Part shown: piece after piece, positions 50,929 to 59,889 of the stretch
Position numbering within the stretch: position 1 is the stretch's first letter
Layout of the letters: each line of letters opens with the position of its first letter
Assembly (NCBI GenBank): GCA_046091665.1
Contig: JBJTCD010000122.1
Location: 1 to 64,000, forward strand
DNA length: 64,000 bases
Direction: 5' to 3'
Source: CAIUPE01 sp046091665
GTDB taxonomy: Bacteria; Pseudomonadota; Alphaproteobacteria; Rhizobiales; Beijerinckiaceae
The notes under the pieces: model-generated
Database searches by the model: none
The model's input: the letters and a program-made list of their open reading frames with translations, nothing else
What the model was told of the DNA's origin: nothing
Program-made: the position numbers and the translations under genes

Positions 50929-51875
50929 TAGCCGCGACCTTGCTCTACTTGATAAAGGAGCGGTTCGCCGCGTTCTGATCGGCGCACTTGCTCGGCAATC
51001 ATCTGGCTGATCGCCATCGGATCGGAGACCGATGCATTATGCGGCGTGATGGTCACACGCGGATGAAGCCAGAGTGGCGATGAAACGGGCAGCGGTTCAG
51101 TTTCAAAAACATCAAGCACCGCTTCATGAAGTGTGTCGTCGTCAAGGCAACTTAGAATCTCATTCTCTTTTTGCAATCCGCCGCGTCCTGCATTGATCAA
51201 TGATGGCGCTTTTACGCGACCATCGCGCGCTAAGCCTTTCAAGAGTTTCGCATTGATGATGCCGCGCGTTTCAGTCGTGAGCGGCAAGAGCACAATCAGA
51301 ATATCGGTGCGGGCGAGGAAGTGAGGGAGTTCCTCATGGCCTGAGAAGAGTTTTATTCCCGATATCGATTTAGGACTGCGATTCCATCCTGCAACGTCAA
51401 AACCAAGGATTGATAATTTTTCAGCCGCATCTTGCCCGAGCACGCCCATACCCATGATTCCAACGCGCACATGTTCTGCAGCAGGCTGATGATCATCATC
51501 ACTCCAGAGCTTCTCGCTTTGCTGTGTGCGATAGCGTCGTATTTGTCTTAAAATTGAAAGTGCATGAAGTACCACATATTCGGTCATCCGCTTTGTGAGA
51601 TCAGGATCTACCACGCGCGCTGTAGGAACGGACGGCAAATGCGGATCGCGAAAGAGATGATCAACGCCTGCGCCCAAAGAAAAGATCGCTTTTAAAGATT
51701 TGAAATCAGCAAGAGAACCAGGTGGGTGATACCATGTCATTGCGTAGGCAACAGACTCTTGCTCGAAATCATCACCCAATTTGGCAATTGAAAATTCTGG
51801 CAGCAGCGTCTTAAAACTTTTGACCCAAGGCTCAGGATCACCAGAACCCATAGCAATTAGAAATGTCTTTTTCAT
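50925..51875 (-). CDS. ghrA: Glyoxylate/hydroxypyruvate reductase A-like dehydrogenase
   Basis: This 316-residue D-2-hydroxyacid dehydrogenase is of the GhrA branch: LGAGVDHLFRDPHLP, VGIMGMGVLGQDAAEKLSILGF as the NAD(P) site, INAGRGGLQKENEIL with the catalytic Arg, VFETEPLPVSSPLWLHPRVTITPHNAS with the Glu and His. It would reduce glyoxylate or hydroxypyruvate. Its ATG overlaps the deoA stop by four bases, so it is coupled to an enzyme of nucleoside breakdown, an unexplained pairing. Confidence 0.88.
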   Translation of the reverse strand: MKKTFLIAMGSGDPEPWVKSFKTLLPEFSIAKLGDDFEQESVAYAMTWYHPPGSLADFKSLKAIFSLGAGVDHLFRDPHLPSVPTARVVDPDLTKRMTEYVVLHALSILRQIRRYRTQQSEKLWSDDDHQPAAEHVRVGIMGMGVLGQDAAEKLSILGFDVAGWNRSPKSISGIKLFSGHEELPHFLARTDILIVLLPLTTETRGIINAKLLKGLARDGRVKAPSLINAGRGGLQKENEILSCLDDDTLHEAVLDVFETEPLPVSSPLWLHPRVTITPHNASVSDPMAISQMIAEQVRRSERGEPLLYQVEQGRGY

Positions 51876-53194
51876 GTGAGATCCGGTGTGATCCGTTCAA
51901 GAATGAGCGGTGTTGGTGCTGGCTTTGTCGATGATAATTTAAATGTGCTCTTGATCGCCGCGTGAGCAAGATCAAAATCTGTCTCGTTACGCGCATGAAT
52001 CAAACAGAGTGGATCGCCTTTGTGACAAAAGGTACCAATAGGAAGAAGTTCGCTCAATCCAACGGAAGAATCGATTTGATCTTCTGCACGTTTGCGTCCG
52101 CCCCCCAAGCCGATGATCGCCACTCCAAGATCGCGTGTAGAAATCTCGGTGACATAACCCTCTTGTTCTGCAAAAGCAGGTTTAATAAGATGCGCGTGCG
52201 GCAGATATTGATCCGGGTGTTCAAGCAAATCTTTCGGCCCGCCAAGTGCAGCAACCATTTTCGAAAAAATAGATGCCGCCGCACCGGAGGAGAATGCGGC
52301 TTCAATTTTTGCCCGCGCTTCATCTTGATGTGAGGCGAGCTTTCCCGTGATCAACATTTCAACACCGAGCGCCACAGTGACATCATGGAGCCTTTGATTG
52401 CGATGTTTGCCGGTGAGATGATCAATTGCCAATTTGACTTCTAAAGCATTGCCCGCCGCATCAGCGAGCGGTTGATCCATATCGGTGATGAGTGCCGTCG
52501 TTGGCAATCCTGCGGCGGTCGCAACATCGGCGATGCTGCGCGCGAGGTCGCGCGCGCTTTCAAGACTCGCCATAAAAGCGCCTGATCCGGTTTTCACATC
52601 CATTGCCAATCCATTCAAACCGGAAGCAAGTTTCTTTGAAAGAATGGATGCCGTGATCAGTGGAATCGATTCAACAGTCGCCGTGACATCACGCAGCGCA
52701 TAGAGTTTGCGATCAGCGGGAGCGAGATCGCGTGTTTGCCCGATGATGGCAGTGCCGACCTCCTTTACAGTTTTGCGAAACAAAGCAAGGTCGGGTTGCG
52801 AGAGGTAACCGGGAATTGAATCAAGTTTATCAAGCGTGCCGCCTGTATGTCCAAGCCCCCGCCCTGAAATCATCGGCACATAGCCGCCACATGCGGCAAT
52901 TGCCGGCGCGAGAATAAGGCTGACCGTATCGCCGATGCCGCCGGTTGAATGTTTATCAAGCATGGGCCCCGGACAATCTTGCCAATCAAGAACAGTTCCG
53001 GAATGGGTCATGGTGCGCGTGAGAGCGACCCGTTCATCGCGCGTCATGCCATTGAAAAACACCGCCATCGCGAAGGCGGCGATTTGCGCGTCGCTCACCG
53101 CGCCGGACGTCATGCCTTCGATAAAGCGGCGAATCTCATCAGGCGAAAGCGAGCCACCATCGCGTTTTTTGCGGATGAGTTCTTGCGGAATCAT
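51872..53194 (-). CDS. deoA: Thymidine phosphorylase
   Basis: This 440-residue pyrimidine nucleoside phosphorylase has the phosphate-binding motif DKHSTGGIGDTVSL at residues 80-93, with MISGRGLGHTGGTLDKLDSIPGY and LKLASGLNGLAMDVKTGSGAFM-type segments. It splits thymidine to thymine and deoxyribose-1-phosphate. The ATG at 53194 is preceded by AAGGGGGA, which can pair with an upstream CCCTTGT (see 53201-53227). Overlaps the downstream ghrA-like gene. Confidence 0.94.
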   Translation of the reverse strand: MIPQELIRKKRDGGSLSPDEIRRFIEGMTSGAVSDAQIAAFAMAVFFNGMTRDERVALTRTMTHSGTVLDWQDCPGPMLDKHSTGGIGDTVSLILAPAIAACGGYVPMISGRGLGHTGGTLDKLDSIPGYLSQPDLALFRKTVKEVGTAIIGQTRDLAPADRKLYALRDVTATVESIPLITASILSKKLASGLNGLAMDVKTGSGAFMASLESARDLARSIADVATAAGLPTTALITDMDQPLADAAGNALEVKLAIDHLTGKHRNQRLHDVTVALGVEMLITGKLASHQDEARAKIEAAFSSGAAASIFSKMVAALGGPKDLLEHPDQYLPHAHLIKPAFAEQEGYVTEISTRDLGVAIIGLGGGRKRAEDQIDSSVGLSELLPIGTFCHKGDPLCLIHARNETDFDLAHAAIKSTFKLSSTKPAPTPLILERITPDLT

Positions 53195-53200
53195 GAGTCC

Positions 53201-53227
53201 CCCTTGTGCCGCAAGTCTCTACAAGGG
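53201..53227 (-). promoter_or_regulatory. Hairpin that could hide the deoA ribosome-binding site
   Basis: On the minus strand CCCTTGT (plus 53221-53227) pairs perfectly with ACAAGGG (plus 53201-53207) across a 13-base loop. The second arm is part of the AAGGGGGA ribosome-binding site of deoA, so folding would limit its translation. Confidence 0.45.
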
Positions 53228-53252
53228 TTTTAGAAAAGCAACAGAGATTTTT

Positions 53253-54140
53253 TTAAGCAGCGTAGCGGGTGGCCTCTTCGCCATAATAATCGATATAGCG
53301 CGGATTGATGGCTGACACCGGCAGTATCACCAGCACATCTGTCGTGCCGAATTGACGGTCAATCACCGCGCCGTCACCAAAGCGCGCGCCCAAACGCAAA
53401 TAGCCTTTGATTAAGGGCGGTAAGGCATGAAGTGCTTTACGGGTATCAATTGCGTCGGCATCCATAAGATTCATATTGACGGCTCGACCCGCGACCGGTT
53501 TTGCGGCGAGTGCGCCTTCCGCCGACGCTGTGTGATGGAGAAAGCTCAAGGGTAAAGCGAGCGCATGGGGATCGGTGCCGGAGAGGCTCGCGCAACCGAA
53601 CATGATGTCAATCTTATGCCGGCGGACATAGGCCCAAATACCATGCCAGAGCAATTCAACCGTGCGCTTGTCGCGATAGGCTTTTAAAACGCAGGACCGA
53701 CCCAACTCCAAGAAACGCGCTGTAGGATGCGCGGCCAACATGGGCGCAATATCAAATTCGCTTGCTGTATAAAAGCCACAACCACGTGCGGCCATGCTTT
53801 GACGTAACAGTCGATAAGTGCCGATGACTTTAGGCTTTTTGTCTTTGTGATCCAAAACAAGGAGATGATCGCAATGCGCATCAAAAGGATCAATATCGCG
53901 ACGCTTCAAACGCGACATCAGATCAGGCGTTGCAAACATTTCCTTATTGAAGACTTTGTAGCGTAAGCGTTGGGCCTTTTTGATTTCTTTTTTTGTGGCC
54001 GCGAGGCGTACTTCAAGCGAGCCGATGCGACCGAGACTATAGGCGGGGTCCGCGCTCACATCATCGATAAATGTCCGGATCAGACGCTGCGCTGGCTCGT
54101 CATGCGTCCAATCCCGAAACCCTTCGCCAAGATCGATCAT
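53253..54140 (-). CDS. olsB: L-ornithine N-acyltransferase OlsB (GNAT family)
   Basis: This 295-residue protein has the acyl-ACP-dependent GNAT/hemolysin-like fold. The features are LAATKKEIKKAQRLRYKVFNKEM, HCDHLLVLD, FLELGRSCVLKAYRDKRTVELLWHGIW and LIKGYLRLGARFGDGAVIDRQFGTTDVLVIL, as in OlsB of rhizobia. It adds a 3-hydroxy fatty acid to ornithine, the first step to phosphate-free ornithine lipids. An OlsA acyltransferase is not adjacent. The lipid class is made at low phosphate in many Rhizobiales, but no PHO box was seen here. Confidence 0.85.
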   Translation of the reverse strand: MIDLGEGFRDWTHDEPAQRLIRTFIDDVSADPAYSLGRIGSLEVRLAATKKEIKKAQRLRYKVFNKEMFATPDLMSRLKRRDIDPFDAHCDHLLVLDHKDKKPKVIGTYRLLRQSMAARGCGFYTASEFDIAPMLAAHPTARFLELGRSCVLKAYRDKRTVELLWHGIWAYVRRHKIDIMFGCASLSGTDPHALALPLSFLHHTASAEGALAAKPVAGRAVNMNLMDADAIDTRKALHALPPLIKGYLRLGARFGDGAVIDRQFGTTDVLVILPVSAINPRYIDYYGEEATRYAA

Positions 54141-54227
54141 GATCCCTCATCCTTTCAGCCATTATGGCTGTGATTCTTTCGTCGTATGAAGAAGGGATCA
54201 CAATTACTCGACAGTTTTGTGACGGTT

Positions 54228-55763
54228 TTACGTGTAAAGAATTTGCGCCTGTGACGTACGATAAGAGAGCGCTTCTGCAATGTGAATCCGTTTGATGGTC
54301 TCTGTGCCATCAAGATCGGCTAGCGTGCGGGATACTTTTAATACGCGATGAAACCCGCGTGCGGTCAAATTCATATGGTCGGCTGCGCTGCGAATAAGGG
54401 CGAGACCCGCTTCATCGGGCGCGGCAATTTGATCAAGCAAGGAGACGGGGCACGTGGCATTGGTTGTTTCGAGACCTAACCCCTGCGCTTGATAGCGATG
54501 CATTTGTCTTTGTCGGGCAACACGCACACGGCGCGCAATGGAGTCAGACGTCTCGTTTTTTTGCGCAGATAAAAGATCACGCGGCGTAACAGCGGGCACA
54601 TCAATCGTCAAATCGATACGATCGAGAAACGGTCCGGAAATGCGCGATTGATATTGTGCCATGCACACGGCGCTCGGTGCTTTGCGACACGTATAGCCGG
54701 GATCAGTCGCATGTCCGCAGCGACAGGGATTCATCGCGGCGATCAATTGAAATCGTGCCGGATAGGAGATGCGATGCTGCACGCGCGCGATCACCGCTTC
54801 TCCGGTTTCTAGAGGTTGGCGAAGACTGTCGAGCGCTTGCGGGTGAAATTCCGGCAATTCATCGAGAAACAAAACACCACGATGCGCAAGTGACACTTCG
54901 CCGGGGCGCGCTTGCGTGCCACCACCGACAAGGGCGGCCATGGAAGCCGAATGATGCGGCGCGCGAAAGGGTCTTCGATCGGTCAGGCCTTGCTCATCAA
55001 GTAAACCCGCAATCGAATGGATCATCGAGACTTCAAGCAATTCGGGTGGAGTAAGTGGAGGTAAAATCGAAGGCAGGCGTGACGCGAGCATGGATTTGCC
55101 TGCACCGGGCGGACCCGAGAAGAGAAGATTATGCCCGCCAGCGGCTGCGATCTCGAGCACGCGACGCGCGCTGTCTTGGCCTTTGAGTTCGGCCAAATCG
55201 GGCAGCGGTTGGCCGTCCTTGCGGATCGCGGGGGCAGGGCGCGATAAAATCTGTGTGCCTTTGAAATGAGTGGCGAGCTGGATCAAAGAGCGCGGCGCGA
55301 GAATGGGAAGATCGGCAGCGGCCCAAGCCGCTTCGGCACCTGAGGCTGCCGGACAAATCAATCCAAGTCCGCGCTCATGAGCGGCGACAGCGGCGGGCAA
55401 AATACCCGCAACAGGAGCGAGCGAACCATCAAGACCGAGCTCGCCTAAAACCACAAAACCTTCAAGCGCGTCGGAGGGCAAGGCGCCAATCGCCGCCATC
55501 AAACCAAGGGCGATGGGTAAATCAAAATGACTGCCTTCTTTCGGCATATCGGCGGGCGCGAGATTGATGATGATGCGACGTGCGGGCAAAGCGAGGCCGA
55601 CAGCAGCGAGCGCGCCGCGCACGCGTTCCCGCGATTCGCCAACCGCTTTATCGGGTAAGCCGACAATGTTGAAGAGCACCCGCCCCGGCATGACTTGCAC
55701 TTGAACATCGACAGGTTTCGCATTGACGCCTTCAAAGGCGACGGTTGAAACCCTTACGACCAT
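54228..55763 (-). CDS. comM: YifB/ComM family Mg-chelatase-like AAA+ ATPase
   Basis: This 511-residue AAA+ protein has a Lon-type N-terminal fold (VGLPDKAVGESRERVRGAL), Walker A FSGPPGAGKSMLAS at 216-229, Walker B VLFLDELPEF, and a cysteine-bearing insert NPCRCGHATDPGYTCRKAPSAVC. ComM helicases promote branch migration in natural transformation. No other competence gene is near. It starts at ATG 55763, after 154 bp without a gene that carry a perfect palindrome. Confidence 0.94.
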   Translation of the reverse strand: MVVRVSTVAFEGVNAKPVDVQVQVMPGRVLFNIVGLPDKAVGESRERVRGALAAVGLALPARRIIINLAPADMPKEGSHFDLPIALGLMAAIGALPSDALEGFVVLGELGLDGSLAPVAGILPAAVAAHERGLGLICPAASGAEAAWAAADLPILAPRSLIQLATHFKGTQILSRPAPAIRKDGQPLPDLAELKGQDSARRVLEIAAAGGHNLLFSGPPGAGKSMLASRLPSILPPLTPPELLEVSMIHSIAGLLDEQGLTDRRPFRAPHHSASMAALVGGGTQARPGEVSLAHRGVLFLDELPEFHPQALDSLRQPLETGEAVIARVQHRISYPARFQLIAAMNPCRCGHATDPGYTCRKAPSAVCMAQYQSRISGPFLDRIDLTIDVPAVTPRDLLSAQKNETSDSIARRVRVARQRQMHRYQAQGLGLETTNATCPVSLLDQIAAPDEAGLALIRSAADHMNLTARGFHRVLKVSRTLADLDGTETIKRIHIAEALSYRTSQAQILYT

Positions 55764-55877
55764 GGGCGCAAGCCCTTATCCGTGGGGAAACGAAGAGGAG
55801 CTACGTCATTCGGATAAAATGCGGGGCGGGCATTAGGCATGGCTCGTTGATCATACAAGCACGCGCCGCCTCTTCAT

Positions 55878-55895
55878 CCTGTCACATGTGACAGG
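55878..55895. promoter_or_regulatory. Perfect 18-bp palindrome upstream of comM
   Basis: CCTGTCACATGTGACAGG is its own reverse complement. It lies 23 bp after the end of the DUF898 gene and ~115 bp before comM. There is no T-run, so it fits a protein-binding site better than a terminator. Confidence 0.6.
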
Positions 55896-55917
55896 GTGGC
55901 GTCATGTCGCGGCTTAC

Positions 55918-57003
55918 TCAAAGACCAAAATCAAAGCCTTCAATATCCACAAACTCCGCAGCGGTGACGTCGCCCGCAGCGCCGGACATGCCACTGATAT
56001 TATCAAGCGGACCTTGAGACAGCAGCGCAAGATGAGCGGCTTGATAACGCCACCGTCTCACTTCAGCCCAAGGCCAAGCGAGGCCAAAGGTCAAAAGGAT
56101 CGCAACGAAATTGCTGAGCGTGATCCAAATCATCGCGCCGCGTCCGAGAAATGAACGCACGCGATGCCGACGATCAAAAACGAGCGTCGAGAGCGCCACA
56201 TTGCGTGTACCTGCGCGATAAAAAATAGAGGCGATAATCAGGCCGAAATACAATGAGACGAAGAGCCAGTGCCAAGCCGAGAAGGATGACATGCCACCAG
56301 ACATCTCATCCATCATCTCGTCGGCCATCAAGTGATGAAACCACATCGGCAGTGCGGTTAGGGGGATCATTGCGAGGATGAGCACGAGAATCGAAAGGCC
56401 AAATTGCGCGGCGATCGCGCCAAGAGGCGGAGCAATCTCCGCGCGGATGGCGCCGTAACGCACACGACTACCGATATAGCGCCAACTCGCTTTGGTGAAG
56501 AAGGGAAGGGCTAAACCACCGGTCAGCAAAACCGCGACGGGAAGAAGAATATAGATTGCAAAAGCCGGCCAATAATCACCCCGGAAACCAAAACGAATAT
56601 CCCGGAAACTTGTCATACGGAGTGAAAAAGACAGCGACGCATTGACGATGACCGGCAAGAGAAAAATATACCCAATCAGAAGAATGCTGAAAAAAGGCGA
56701 GATCGCCACAAGAATATTGTAAAGAATAAGCGCGCCGACAACGATTAGACGACCGATGAGAATTTTAACCGGCTCGGCATGATAGTCAAAATGATATCCG
56801 TCGAGCGTTGTATTCCGATAGAAATAACGAAGGCGCCGTACTTTGGCCCATGCGGAATAAATTCCAATCGTGATGATCGAGAGCAGAACATTGACAATCC
56901 AAATCCCAAAATAAGTGGATGCGCGACCGTTAAAGATAAACGGATGTTCGCGAAGTTCTGGTGAAGCGCTCTGACTTATCCGTCTGTTCAGGGCATCGCT
57001 CAT
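55918..57003 (-). CDS. DUF898 (YjgN family) membrane protein
   Basis: This 361-residue protein has about eight or nine hydrophobic helices. Family signatures are FNGRASTYFGIWIVNVLLSIITIGIYSAWAKVRRLRYFYRNT near the N-terminus and the repeated WAEVRRWRYQAAH near the end. The function of YjgN proteins is unknown. In many rhizobia the next gene is an M48 peptidase; none is present here. The start is ATG 57003 and it lies downstream of mutS on the same strand. Confidence 0.85.
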   Translation of the reverse strand: MSDALNRRISQSASPELREHPFIFNGRASTYFGIWIVNVLLSIITIGIYSAWAKVRRLRYFYRNTTLDGYHFDYHAEPVKILIGRLIVVGALILYNILVAISPFFSILLIGYIFLLPVIVNASLSFSLRMTSFRDIRFGFRGDYWPAFAIYILLPVAVLLTGGLALPFFTKASWRYIGSRVRYGAIRAEIAPPLGAIAAQFGLSILVLILAMIPLTALPMWFHHLMADEMMDEMSGGMSSFSAWHWLFVSLYFGLIIASIFYRAGTRNVALSTLVFDRRHRVRSFLGRGAMIWITLSNFVAILLTFGLAWPWAEVRRWRYQAAHLALLSQGPLDNISGMSGAAGDVTAAEFVDIEGFDFGL

Positions 57004-57047
57004 TTTTTCTACTTTCTCTCATTTAAACGGAAAGCATTAACGCTCTT

Positions 57048-59750
57048 CTACAATTTCGCCGCAAGTTTCTTCAGGTTGTAAAGCGCTTCAAGAGCATCTT
57101 TGGGCGTTAGATCATCCGGATGAATCGCTTCGAGTGCCTCGTGGAGCGGGTCTGGGCCCGACACAACACGCGAAGACGTTTGTTTCACCACTGTCGAGAA
57201 GAGCGGCAACTCATCAAGCATCACATCGACGGACGAGTGCCGGTCAGACGCTTCAAGTTCAGCCAAAATCATCGATGCACGATCAATGACGCTCCGCGGT
57301 AGCCCTGCAAGACGCGCGACATGAATGCCGTAAGACCGATCCGCAGTGCCAGCAATCACTTCATGTAAAAATATAACTTCACCTTTATGATCGGTAACAC
57401 GCATCGTTGCATTTTTGAGGCGCGGTAATTTTTGAGTGAGTGTGGTCAGCTCATGAAAATGAGTTGCAAAAAGCGCGCGGCAGCGACTGACTTCATGAAG
57501 ATGTTCAATCGTGGCCCAGGCAATCGAGAGACCATCAAAAGTCGCGGTGCCACGTCCGATTTCATCAAGGATCACGAGCGATTGCGGGGTTGCTTGATTG
57601 AGAATCGCGGCCGTTTCAATCATTTCAACCATGAAAGTTGAGCGACCGCGGGCCAAATCATCTGCCGCTCCCACGCGCGAAAATAATAGATAAACAAGAC
57701 CGATTCGTGCACTCTTTGCCGGCACAAAACATCCTGCTTGCGCCATAATGGCGATCAACGCGTTTTGTCTGAGATAGGTCGATTTACCAGCCATATTCGG
57801 ACCGGTGACAACGAGAATACGTCCACCCTTTTCATGTTCGGGTGGTGAGAGATCCGATTCATTCGCGACAAAAGACACACCCGAGCGCCGCAGTGCCTGC
57901 TCGACAACCGGATGGCGGCCGCCTTCGATAAAGAACTCAATTCCCTCGGTCATCACCGGTCGCGTGTGATTGAGATCATCGGCCAATTCGGCAAGCGCGG
58001 TGGCGACATCAATGATCGCGAGTGCGTCAGCGGCATGCCGGATCGCTTCCGTTGATTCAATCAAATGATTTGCAAGCGTTGAAAAGAGATCAAGTTCCAA
58101 AGCGAGCGCGCGATCACCCGCAGAAGCAATTTTTCCGGCAAGCTCGGCGAGTTCTCCCGTTGAAAACCGCATCGCACCTTGCATGGTTTGGCGATGAATA
58201 AAAGTTTCCACATGAGGCGGTTTTAAAAATTCTTCGCCATTGGCTTGCGGCACTTCGATGAAATAGCCCAAGAAATTATTGAATTTGATTCTGAGCGTAC
58301 GCGCGCCAGTGAGTGCGATGTAATCGGCTTGCAGTTTCGCGATCACTTTGCGGCTCTCATCCCGCAAGGCACGGATATCATCGAGTTCTTTTGAAAAACC
58401 TTCGCTAATAAATCCGCCATCGCGTTTATTGAGCGGAACATCTTCTGCAAGCGCGGCGTTTAAAAGATTTGGAAGTTCTGGATTAACGCCAAGAAGCGCT
58501 TGTCGCGCTTGCTCAAATTCATCAGGAAGCGTTTGATCGCTCGGAAGCGTTGCCGCAATTTGTTTCACTGTTGAGAGCGCGATACCCAAGCTCACAAGAT
58601 CGCGTGGACCGCCACGATCCATCGCCACACGTGTCAATGCACGCACCATGTCAGGTGCGCTTTTAAGCGCGCTTCGCAAGGTCTGGCGGAGATCGCGTCG
58701 ATCAAGACAATAGGCAATTGCGTCATGGCGCGCGCGTATTTCATTGAGATCGGTAAGCGGACCCGCAAGTCTTTCCGCAAGCAGACGCGCCCCTACAGGC
58801 GTTACCGTGCGATCAATCGCTGCGAGTAATGAACCGTGTCGTTCACCTGAAAGCGTACGCGTGATTTCAAGATTGGCGCGCGTTGCCGCATCAATGCGCA
58901 TGACACTGTCATGGCTTTCGCGCGAAGGCGGCGCGAGCGGTGCGCGAATGCCCTTCTGTGTACGTTCAACATAAGTGACGAGAGCTGCAGCAGCAGCGAG
59001 TTCCGCGCGCGAGAATGTGCCAAAGCCTGAAAGTGTCGCGACACCAAAATAGACTTCAAGACGTTTTTCGGCGGATGACGCATCAAAGCCCTCACGCGCC
59101 ATCGGCGTGATGGCGTTTCTTCGATCACGCAGCAACGCGCCGAAAGGTCCTTGCTCATCAAGCAAACTGTCCGGCAGGAGAATCTCGCGCGGTGCAAAAC
59201 GCGCAATTGTTGCGAGTAGCGCAGTCTCCTGACTCTCAATTGTTACAAAATGGCCCGTTGAGATATCGGCAGCCGCGATGCCATAGATCCATCCTTGATC
59301 GTCGGATCTTTGTCGCGCCACAGCGAGAAGGCGATTGGCTTCACCCGGATCAAGAAGACGTTCTTCCGTGATCGTGCCGGGAGTAACAAGCCGCGTCACA
59401 TCGCGCCTTACAACCGATTTCGCGCCGCGTTTCTTGGCCTCAGCCGGATCTTCAAGCTGTTCGCAGACCGCAACACGATGACCTGCCGCGATGAGACGTT
59501 GCAGATAATCATCCGCGCGCTCAACCGGCACGCCACACATCGGAATATCGGCACCCTGATGTTTACCGCGTTTCGTGAGCACGATCCCGAGCGTGCGCGA
59601 CGCAATTTCAGCATCTTCAAAAAAGAGCTCGTAGAAATCGCCCATGCGGTAGAAAAGCAGGCAATCCGGATTGGCGCCTTTGATCTCAATATACTGCGCC
59701 ATCATCGGCGTGACGCGGTCTTCAGTCGAATGGTCGTGGGTTTGGCGCAT
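57048..59750 (-). CDS. mutS: DNA mismatch repair protein MutS
   Basis: This 900-residue protein has the mismatch-reading F-Y-E at residues 39-41 (YRMGDFYELFFEDA), the Walker A VTGPNMAGKSTYLRQ near 650 and Walker B with LVILDEIGRGTATFDGLSIAWA, plus LFATHFHELT. It recognises mismatches and recruits MutL. The open frame continues to 59948, but the extension is basic and unlike the family; ATG 59750 gives the expected N-terminus. It is divergent from maeB across 139 bp. Confidence 0.96.
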   Translation of the reverse strand: MRQTHDHSTEDRVTPMMAQYIEIKGANPDCLLFYRMGDFYELFFEDAEIASRTLGIVLTKRGKHQGADIPMCGVPVERADDYLQRLIAAGHRVAVCEQLEDPAEAKKRGAKSVVRRDVTRLVTPGTITEERLLDPGEANRLLAVARQRSDDQGWIYGIAAADISTGHFVTIESQETALLATIARFAPREILLPDSLLDEQGPFGALLRDRRNAITPMAREGFDASSAEKRLEVYFGVATLSGFGTFSRAELAAAAALVTYVERTQKGIRAPLAPPSRESHDSVMRIDAATRANLEITRTLSGERHGSLLAAIDRTVTPVGARLLAERLAGPLTDLNEIRARHDAIAYCLDRRDLRQTLRSALKSAPDMVRALTRVAMDRGGPRDLVSLGIALSTVKQIAATLPSDQTLPDEFEQARQALLGVNPELPNLLNAALAEDVPLNKRDGGFISEGFSKELDDIRALRDESRKVIAKLQADYIALTGARTLRIKFNNFLGYFIEVPQANGEEFLKPPHVETFIHRQTMQGAMRFSTGELAELAGKIASAGDRALALELDLFSTLANHLIESTEAIRHAADALAIIDVATALAELADDLNHTRPVMTEGIEFFIEGGRHPVVEQALRRSGVSFVANESDLSPPEHEKGGRILVVTGPNMAGKSTYLRQNALIAIMAQAGCFVPAKSARIGLVYLLFSRVGAADDLARGRSTFMVEMIETAAILNQATPQSLVILDEIGRGTATFDGLSIAWATIEHLHEVSRCRALFATHFHELTTLTQKLPRLKNATMRVTDHKGEVIFLHEVIAGTADRSYGIHVARLAGLPRSVIDRASMILAELEASDRHSSVDVMLDELPLFSTVVKQTSSRVVSGPDPLHEALEAIHPDDLTPKDALEALYNLKKLAAKL

Positions 59751-59889
59751 AGATTTTTCATAGCAAAGTGGCTCGCGCGCTTCACGCCCTCGAGAGGACT
59801 TATCCGAGTATTTTTGTCCGGCACGCCCCGGTTGCTTTGGGGACCTTTCGCCCTTTAGAGTGGGAAAAACCATACGAGATAGGGTGGAT

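Noticed and set aside
54156..54170. CAGCCA-TTA-TGGCTG hairpin upstream of olsB
   Set aside because: Six base pairs with no T-run and no second copy; too weak to call a terminator or operator.
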